A DNA stretch of 64,000 nt from positions 62,001-126,000 of the forward strand of contig WHVD01000044.1 of the NCBI GenBank assembly GCA_015178975.1, in the 5' to 3' direction. A program made the translations under genes and the position numbers. Position 1 is the first letter of the stretch. Each line of letters opens with the position of its first letter. The notes under the pieces were generated by a model. That model ran no database searches and was not told where the DNA came from. It saw nothing but the letters and a program-made list of their open reading frames with translations. Source of the DNA: Hysterangium stoloniferum. Lineage: Eukaryota > Basidiomycota > Agaricomycetes > Hysterangiales > Hysterangiaceae. This document shows positions 58,801-64,000 of this stretch, piece after piece.

Positions 58801-59495
58801 ACAACAACGCACCGAATGCCACTACTGGCATTTCGCCTTTCTTCGCAAATAAAGGCTACAACCCCAACATCGCAATCCACCCGGAACGCGATCTCGCATC
58901 CGCCCGTGCTCAAGACTTTGTTACAAACCTCGACGAGCTACATCAAGAACTTCGTAAAACTATCGCAATGGCTCAAGAACGATACCAACGGTCTGCGGAT
59001 AAAAACCGCCTTCCACCTCCTGATTTCAAGATCGGAGACCGAGTATTCGTTAAAGCCGAGTTTTTCCGAACTACTAGACCTTCTAAGAAGCTCTCTGAAA
59101 AATATTTAGGTCCTTTTGAAGTTATAGCACAAGCCGGCACGCTTTCATGGACGCTTCGGCTCCCCGACAACATGCGTGCAGTGCACCCGGTATTTCATGT
59201 ATCTATGTTAGAACCTTGTGTTCCTAACAATATACCGGATCGCATACAACCACCACCTCCACCCGTGATTATTGATGGGGAACCCGAATTCGAGATATCA
59301 GAAATCCTAGACTCAAAAATCGACAATCGCCGACGCTCATGCAAATTACTTTATTTGGTCAAATGGGCTGGCTATGAAGGTACAGATGAAGAAACTTCAT
59401 GGATCCTAGCTACAGAGCTCGGTAATGCCTCGGAAATCGTTTTAGGGTTTCACCAAGCTTATCCGAACAAACCCGGTCCTCTCAATTCCTTATAA
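55800..59495 (+). pseudogene. pol: protease, RT, RNase H, integrase, chromodomain; frame breaks
   Basis: Protease with ALIDSGSTHCFID (about 55955) in the -1 frame relative to gag. A one-base loss near 56390 (after FMRAI) shifts to the RT frame: [52 protein letters not shown] one-base gain near 57003 shifts again to 57063-59495, with YLDDILIF, RNase H (ETDASDYALA, HDKELLAI, TDHKNL), H2C2 finger (CKSCTTC), DDE core (SMDFIEHLP, SDRGSEF, DGQTE), and chromodomain (FEISEILDSK, LVKWAGYEG) near the end at TAA 59493-59495. Apart from these breaks all catalytic residues are present. The sister copy is at 1-1397. Confidence 0.88.
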
Positions 59496-59591
59496 GTCTA
59501 TCACGCGGTACCCGACCTTTTTCCGACTATGCCTTATGTTTTCACGCTATGATTTGTTTGTTTAAAAAGAAAAACCGATATATTTCACTAT

Positions 59592-60564
59592 CTAAGTTTC
59601 TCCCTCTACAACTTCTCCCTCCTCTCCGACCTCCGAACCCTCCTCCGCACCGACAGCCACCGATACCACACCACTGACCTTCTCCGAAACCCCAATTTCA
59701 TGCCCACCGCAACTCGAGACTTCCAAATACTGCTCAAGTTGACCACCGAGAGACTCGATAACACTGGTTTGTTTCTCCAGCCCGACGCCCAAGAGTCGCA
59801 ATTGTTCAGTCATGAGCCCTTGTTGTCGCAACATCTCATATCGGTACCGACTCGTCTCCAAGAAGTAGGTCCGCATGAGGCGGTTTTGCTCTTCTAGAGC
59901 ATCGGCCTGTCGCTCCTGGAATGAGCCATCGGCCCCCGGGAAAACACACCCAAGCTTCTGATCAGCGCACTCTTGACAAGTGCGGCCCCGACCATTGGTC
60001 CGGGGATGACAGGTTCGACCCCGTTTCGTGCACCAATTGCACTTGGGGTCATTTTCGGGCCCCGCCTTGGGGGCCTGCTTTTGTTTCTATAGAAAAAAAA
60101 TCATTTAGGAAGTTTTTTTAGGAAACCGAACCCACCTTGGGGCTCGACGGCCCCAGTGCATCCTCCTCGTCCTCCTCTCCCTCTTCGTCATCGGACTCCG
60201 AAGGCGTTGCAGCCTTGCACTAACAGATATTGTCAGTAAGGTTCGCAAAAGACACCAGAGCCGACTCACTTTTCCCTCCCGCTTCTTTTTGCCGCCTCCT
60301 CCCGCGCCCGATCGGCCTCCTGCTGCTTGTTCTTTGCAAGCACTGCTTCCCAGTGCTTGCGCGCGGCCTCTTCTGCCGCCTGTTTCTTTTCCTCGGCCTC
60401 GATGGCCGCCAACTCCTCCTTCTCTTTCCGCTCCTCCTCTTCACGCGCCTTTTTCTTCTGCTCGAGTATACGCCGACGCTCCTTCGCGTTCGCCGTACCA
60501 CTTGGCGCCGACGCGCAACTGTTAACCTAACCGGGAAGGGCTTTGACCCCGAGCCTATGGTCAT
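59592..60564 (-). pseudogene. antisense element-borne Zn2Cys6/coiled-coil gene (family B copy)
   Basis: Proposed exons 60564-60270, 60219-60136 and 60086-59592. Introns are 50 nt (GTGAGT...TTAG) and 49 nt (GTGGGT...ATAG), at the same positions as in the family A copy. Exon 1: Lys/Glu/Ala coiled coil. Exon 2: very acidic (ESDDEEGEEDEED). Exon 3: six cysteines at 60041-59946 spaced C-x2-C-x6-C-x10-C-x2-C-x6-C (CNWC, RTC, RTC, QEC, LGC), then a Glu/Arg/Leu-rich helix and an acidic tail. Exon 1 has a frame break near the ATG and a missing A in the AAAAA run before the first donor, so this copy is probably dead or mis-sequenced. Not a standard retrotransposon gene; a nuclear regulator role is inference. 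Confidence 0.75.
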
Positions 60565-60613
60565 GGTGGTTAAAGGAAGGGAAGTGGAATTTCAAGCGCC
60601 AGGAACTCTCAAC

Positions 60614-60620
60614 TTTTATA
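60614..60620 (-). promoter_or_regulatory. TATA box of antisense gene (family B)
   Basis: TATAAAA on the minus strand about 50-56 bp upstream of the antisense ATG at 60564, in the same relative place as the family A box. Confidence 0.6.
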
Positions 60621-60723
60621 TGCAAACTTTTGCCGAGTCACATGATGTTTGACACACCCAGCCGTACCCGACAAGTTTTTACGTACGGGATCTAGATTTT
60701 TCGGCCTCCTTGGGATTTCGGCC

Positions 60724-60734
60724 AAAAGGGGAGA
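60724..60734 (+). other. polypurine tract (family B)
   Basis: AAAAGGGGAGA, three bases before the 3' LTR at 60738. Confidence 0.8.
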
Positions 60735-60737
60735 TAC

Positions 60738-61457
60738 TGTTACGACCGTGTCGCAATCCTATCGGCCCCGAGGTTATCGCCACTTGTCAACGTTTCAAGT
60801 CATCCTCTCGGAAACCATCGGCCCCGAAGCTGATAAATGTTTCGCAAAGATCAAACTCCATTTACGCCCACGTCAAATAACTCGTATTGTCTGGTCAAAC
60901 TTTGATACGTCCCCTTTATTATGTTGATCCGTCCAATCTTATGTTTCGCATATGTCTATCTATATTTGTAGTCCTCGAACCATTTCCTTTTACCGTAATC
61001 CCGCTCTCGGTTATCATCGGCCTCCGAACTAATCATAAACCTCCCGTTCCTAGTCAAGCTTATTGTTAATACCGTGTTCCGCCCTTCTCCCCATTAGTAT
61101 TTTCCAGACGCCTGTTACTTGTATATGAACCCGCTGTAATTGTAGTTACTAGGCAATCAGAATATCGACTCAGAATACCCTCATACACCTGTATCAGTCT
61201 CATACTAAGACTTTCCCCATCCGCCTTCGTGTGCGCTCGCCCACTCCCGGCCCCGACCCCTTGGCCCGACGCCCGACTTGTCCTTCGATTCCGATCGGTA
61301 TCACGCCGAAAGGTACTCACTAGGACTAGTCTTCGCCCGCCCGAAATTTAAGGACATCCTACGGATATTTGCGAGGGCGCAGCCCATAAGCTGAAGCCAA
61401 GTCCTTCCGATCGGTCCCTGTCGGCCACCGACATTAGTCAGTTTCCAGTTCTTAACA
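60738..61457 (+). repeat. 3' LTR, family B (720 bp)
   Basis: Same ends and length as the 5' LTR. The ~15 differences are all C/T or G/A, several at CpG. Shared block at 61385-61404. Confidence 0.96.
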
Positions 61458-61743
61458 GAGATGAGAACAATGCTTAGAGCGAAGCTTTGAGACTGTGCCA
61501 ATCCTATGACCAGTAGAAACTGCAATGTGGCTACCTGAATGACTAGCATCAAGCAGTGAGAGGATATGATTCTGGCTGGCAAGAGACAAAGTGCGCAGTT
61601 GCTAAAGGTGATATATTTATACTCCAGTACAACATGGTCATGTGACATCACGTGATTTTGTTGATATGACCTACATAATTGGAGGTAAACAAATAACAAG
61701 CTCACATGACTATAAGCATTTATAGTCATTAAAGTTGCCAGCA
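61458..61743. other. unassigned flank
   Basis: Starts with GAGATGAGAAC. CTTAGAGCGAAGCTTTGAGA (61473 on) weakly resembles the reverse of the mid-part of family B/D LTRs, so it may be debris of the inverted LTR at 53681. No coding. Confidence 0.3.
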
Positions 61744-61945
61744 AAAAAAAACCCTTTGCATGAGCCTCTTGTATATAAATATTTGTAATATTTCCATATT
61801 TGGAGCTTATGTAATGGCACCATACTTCCATAATCAAGATATGATAGAGCATATTCACAAATATTCTTGATATTTTTGCATTTTTATTCTTTGAGTTATC
61901 AGGGATATAGTTTTGAAGTACAAAACATGCAAAGGGTTTTTTTAA
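61744..61945. repeat. MITE-like insert with 18-bp inverted ends
   Basis: AAAAAAACCCTTTGCATG and its complement CATGCAAAGGGTTTTTTT bound about 200 bp of AT-rich sequence directly before the transposase fragment. The arms stay partly complementary further in. Confidence 0.6.
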
Positions 61946-62403
61946 TCACTGTATATTGGAGCTTCAAACTGATTTTGAGACCCAGAAGTCACTTGTTCAG
62001 GAGGTCATTGAGAAGGTGGGACATTTGTGCATTTTCCTGCCCAAGTTTCACTATGAGTTGAATTTGATTGAGTTTTATGGGGACAGTGCTAAAAAGTATC
62101 TCTGGGATAATTGCAATTACACCTTTGAAACATTGAAGGACAACATGCCGAAGGCTTTGGCGTCCATAAAAATTGGAACAATTCGATGGTGGGAGCACTG
62201 CGTGAAAGCCTTCATCCACAATCCATGAACAAGGTATCAGCTGGGAGGTTCCCCAAACCGAAGCTGAATAGATGCGGTGGATGGAGGCTTACAGGTCTGG
62301 ACTCAAAACGAAAGATGCAGCACTGGAGGTCCTGAAATTTGGTTCTTCGAAGTACAAATCCCATAGACGTGTTCCAGAGCGCATTGCAAGGGTTTTCGAT
62401 TAA
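61946..62403 (+). pseudogene. DDE transposase C-terminal fragment (Tc1/mariner-like)
   Basis: Reads FETQKSLVQEVIEKVGHLCIFLPKFHYELNLIEFYGDSAKK, split here as FLPKFHYELNLIEF (the region holding the last catalytic Glu) and KKYLWDNCNYTFETLKDN. The tail (PKPKLNR, SHRR-like) runs to about 62403. The catalytic N-terminal half is absent; the MITE-like insert precedes it. Non-functional. Confidence 0.65.
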
Positions 62404-62708
62404 TAATAGATAGTATATATACTCTCGCACCAAATTGACCCACCCCCTCTCAAAAAGTCTTCTCACTTAATGTTAGTCATAATAAAAAATCCCTCTTGAG
62501 AATCTCTCCGCATTATGAAATAGAGCGTTTTTGAAAGAGGAAATAAAAATCCGGGCTATTTTTAAGGGTAGCAAAATAGGTGGCACCCTAGGCACCATAG
62601 CTGACAGCCGCATTTCCCCTTTTGGGCAAACACGCAGGTTTGAACTCCGCGCCTTTGCTTCCGAATTGAAAGAACTAGCCAATCCAAGCCATTGTTGTGG
62701 AAATCGCC
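62404..62708. promoter_or_regulatory. upstream region of the small gene at 62709
   Basis: Non-coding gap between the transposase relic and the next ATG; no defined promoter motif. Confidence 0.3.
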
Positions 62709-63075
62709 ATGGTACCACCACCTCTGGGCGTACAACTTCAAAAAATTGCGAAAGCATGGAAGTTTGACCCACTTCGCCCGACATATCAGATGGAGACTTT
62801 TCTGGCTTCGCTAGCGAAGCATCCAAATCTTACACCGGAGGCTGTGAAGGCTGCAGACGCTTTGAAAAATAACGTAGCGGCACAAAAGGTCTGTCCTCCT
62901 CAAGTGGCGAATAATATACCGTTCTGAGTGTACATTGTGACAGTGGCCCATCACAGAAAAGTTATCCAGTCCAGCCTCCATGCCGTTATATTATAGTCGG
63001 TTATTAGAGGGAGTTGAGAAAAGCTCCAAGGGGATCGGCAGACCGTGGTGGAAGATATTCTTTAATATTTGGTGA
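62709..63075 (+). CDS. small conserved-looking protein, 103 aa, two exons
   Basis: Exons 62709-62888 and 62944-63075, phase-0 intron of 55 nt (GTCTGT...GACAG). Starts MVPPPLGVQLQKIAKAW (ATG at 62709 chosen; no closer in-frame ATG upstream). The middle is helical, with HPNLTPEAVKAADALKNN. It ends with a basic-aromatic box GIGRPWWKIFFNIW. No signal peptide or membrane segment. Size and basic Trp-rich tail recall small mitochondrial or ribosomal proteins, but I cannot name the family. Intact and apparently single copy, so probably a host gene. It converges on the gene at 63280. Confidence 0.65.
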
Positions 63076-63279
63076 TCGTAATTAGTCCACCGCAAAAAAT
63101 TCGAATGTGTATTCCTAGTTTGACTGCTAATATTCAACAGCGAAATAATATACGAGAATTGCGACATGTGCAGACGAGACGAGAAGTCTACAACAGCCCG
63201 TGAAATTACATAAAAAGTCATTGAAATGGGCATAGTACAATGGCCTCGTCCAATCCACAATAACTCATGCCAAGTACCA
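63076..63279. terminator. shared 3' region of two convergent host genes
   Basis: About 200 bp between the convergent stops. AT-rich, contains AATATTTGG and AAATAATATACG; polyadenylation signals cannot be assigned precisely. Confidence 0.35.
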
Positions 63280-63889
63280 TTACACCCGACCTCCGGGTGG
63301 TGTTGAAGGTGAAGGCAAAGAGCTGGGCGCTTCCCTCGAAGCCTCCGAGCTAGCTGATGTGCCAATTTGTTGTCCTGCCACTGTTGTTGTAGGAGATGTT
63401 GTAGGAGATGTTATAGCAGTGGACTTATTTGAGTCTTGAGATTGGCCAATGATGTTGTCATCGGAGGAGGTTGGGCTGGGGCTCGGGTTACTTTTATGGA
63501 CCGAACCACCCACGGCACCACCCACGACGGCACCAACGACGACAATGGCAAGGATCGCGAGTCCGATCATTCCCCCTCGAGTTTTGTACCACGGTAACCT
63601 CGTTTGCTGTGGAAGGGTACTGTTTAGGTTGGTATAAGACTCTTTGGGGTATTGGGCCTCAGGGTCTGTCGTTCGTCGAGTGGGCGGGTGGCTCGGTGGG
63701 CGCTGTTCTTGGTCTAACAGGTCAACGTTATATGATTCCTACAGAGCAGTATAGTGTGAACATGACTGTGATAAGACCTGTTGGCGCTATGAAGCTCACC
63801 TGCTTGGCAGCTTTCGAAACCGCAGGTGTTGCTGCTAGAAGACTCCGGTCATATTCTTCACCCAATGGATGCGACTTCGGAGCAGACAT
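63280..63889 (-). CDS. single-pass membrane protein with Ser/Thr/Pro-rich tail
   Basis: Exons 63889-63800 and 63702-63280, with a 97-nt phase-0 intron (GTGAGC...AACAG). The total is 170 residues. The N-terminal ~75 residues are hydrophilic and Pro/Arg/Gln-rich (MSAPKSHPLGEEYDRSLL...). One membrane segment follows, IGLAILAIVVVGAVVGGAVG (about residues 76-95). A Ser/Thr/Pro-rich C-terminal tail ends TPPGGRV. Topology is probably N-in/C-out with an O-glycosylatable exterior (inference). No catalytic motif. Acceptor choice is constrained by reading frame. Family not identified. Confidence 0.6.
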
Positions 63890-64000
63890 TGTAGTTAGAG
63901 TAGCTTCCTCAATGAAGGAGGAGGGAAGAAAGTAGCGCTCTTGGGTATCTTGGAGGCAGTGTCCAACAGCCGCCGTCAGGTTGACAGATCAATTGTTTGA

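Larger units (their letters stand above)
53754..61457 (+). mobile_element. complete-structure Ty3/gypsy chromodomain element, family B
   Basis: 7704 bp: LTR (53754-54473), self-primer site, gag, protease-RT-RNase H-integrase-chromodomain, antisense Zn2Cys6-type gene, polypurine tract, LTR (60738-61457). The two 720-bp LTRs differ at about 15 positions, all transitions (about 98% identity), so insertion is fairly recent. Coding frames carry several single-base interruptions. No 5-bp duplication: ATGTG before, GAGAT after. Confidence 0.95.

Noticed and set aside
61473-61492. Continuation of the inverted LTR stub after the complete element
   Set aside because: Only about 20 bases of weak similarity, with no collinear extension.

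Overview
The window reads as a transposon-packed stretch of a basidiomycete (Agaricomycete-type) nuclear genome. The evidence is the 49-62 nt GT-AG introns, a STE12-type transcription factor gene, chromodomain Ty3/gypsy and Ty1/copia elements, MULE, pogo and DIRS-like relics, and cytosine decay biased to C>T/G>A. I see no rRNA, tRNA, CRISPR or bacterial operon structure.

Layout. 1-3655: 3' end of a chromodomain gypsy element (family A), inserted into the integrase gene of a second, minus-strand gypsy element (3656-14282). That element is itself split by a solo LTR (6744-9766, TSD GGTTT) that carries an intron-containing gene. The second gypsy element sits inside the LTR of a small Gag-only LTR element (14283-15331). 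15.4-22 kb: a TIR element, a decayed MULE with a solo LTR inside, a 953-bp TRIM, and a solo LTR holding a 24+25-unit minisatellite. 22.6-23.4 kb: deleted pogo-like transposase. 26.2-30.4 kb: host STE12-like gene. 31-46.7 kb: two opposed decayed copia elements carrying nested solo LTRs and a second Gag-only copy, then a gag-like gene. 47.5-49.4 kb: host mitochondrial-type aminoglycoside-phosphotransferase-fold protein. 51.9-53.7 kb: DIRS-like reverse transcriptase relic. 53754-61457: a structurally complete chromodomain gypsy element (family B) with 720-bp LTRs. 61.7-64 kb: transposase fragment, then two small apparently intact host genes.

Three systems stand out. (1) Both gypsy families A and B carry, antisense to pol and between pol and the 3' LTR, a three-exon gene. 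It has its own TATA box, a coiled coil, acidic and six-cysteine (Zn2Cys6-spaced) segments, and matching intron positions. (2) Family B and the Gag-only elements have no tRNA-type primer site at the LTR edge. Instead the bases after the 5' LTR are complementary to a segment 34 nt downstream of the LTR TATA box, the arrangement known from Tf1-type self-priming. (3) The Gag-only elements (LTR ~300 bp, one CCHC ORF of 184-185 codons, no pol) have two copies, both with open ORFs.

Nesting order can be read directly, because seven solo LTRs, one TRIM and one Gag-only element keep perfect 5-bp target duplications. Host genes look intact while nearly every element ORF is broken. Several breaks are C>T changes or single-base indels at short homopolymers. 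All splice models and family assignments were made by eye from the sequence.
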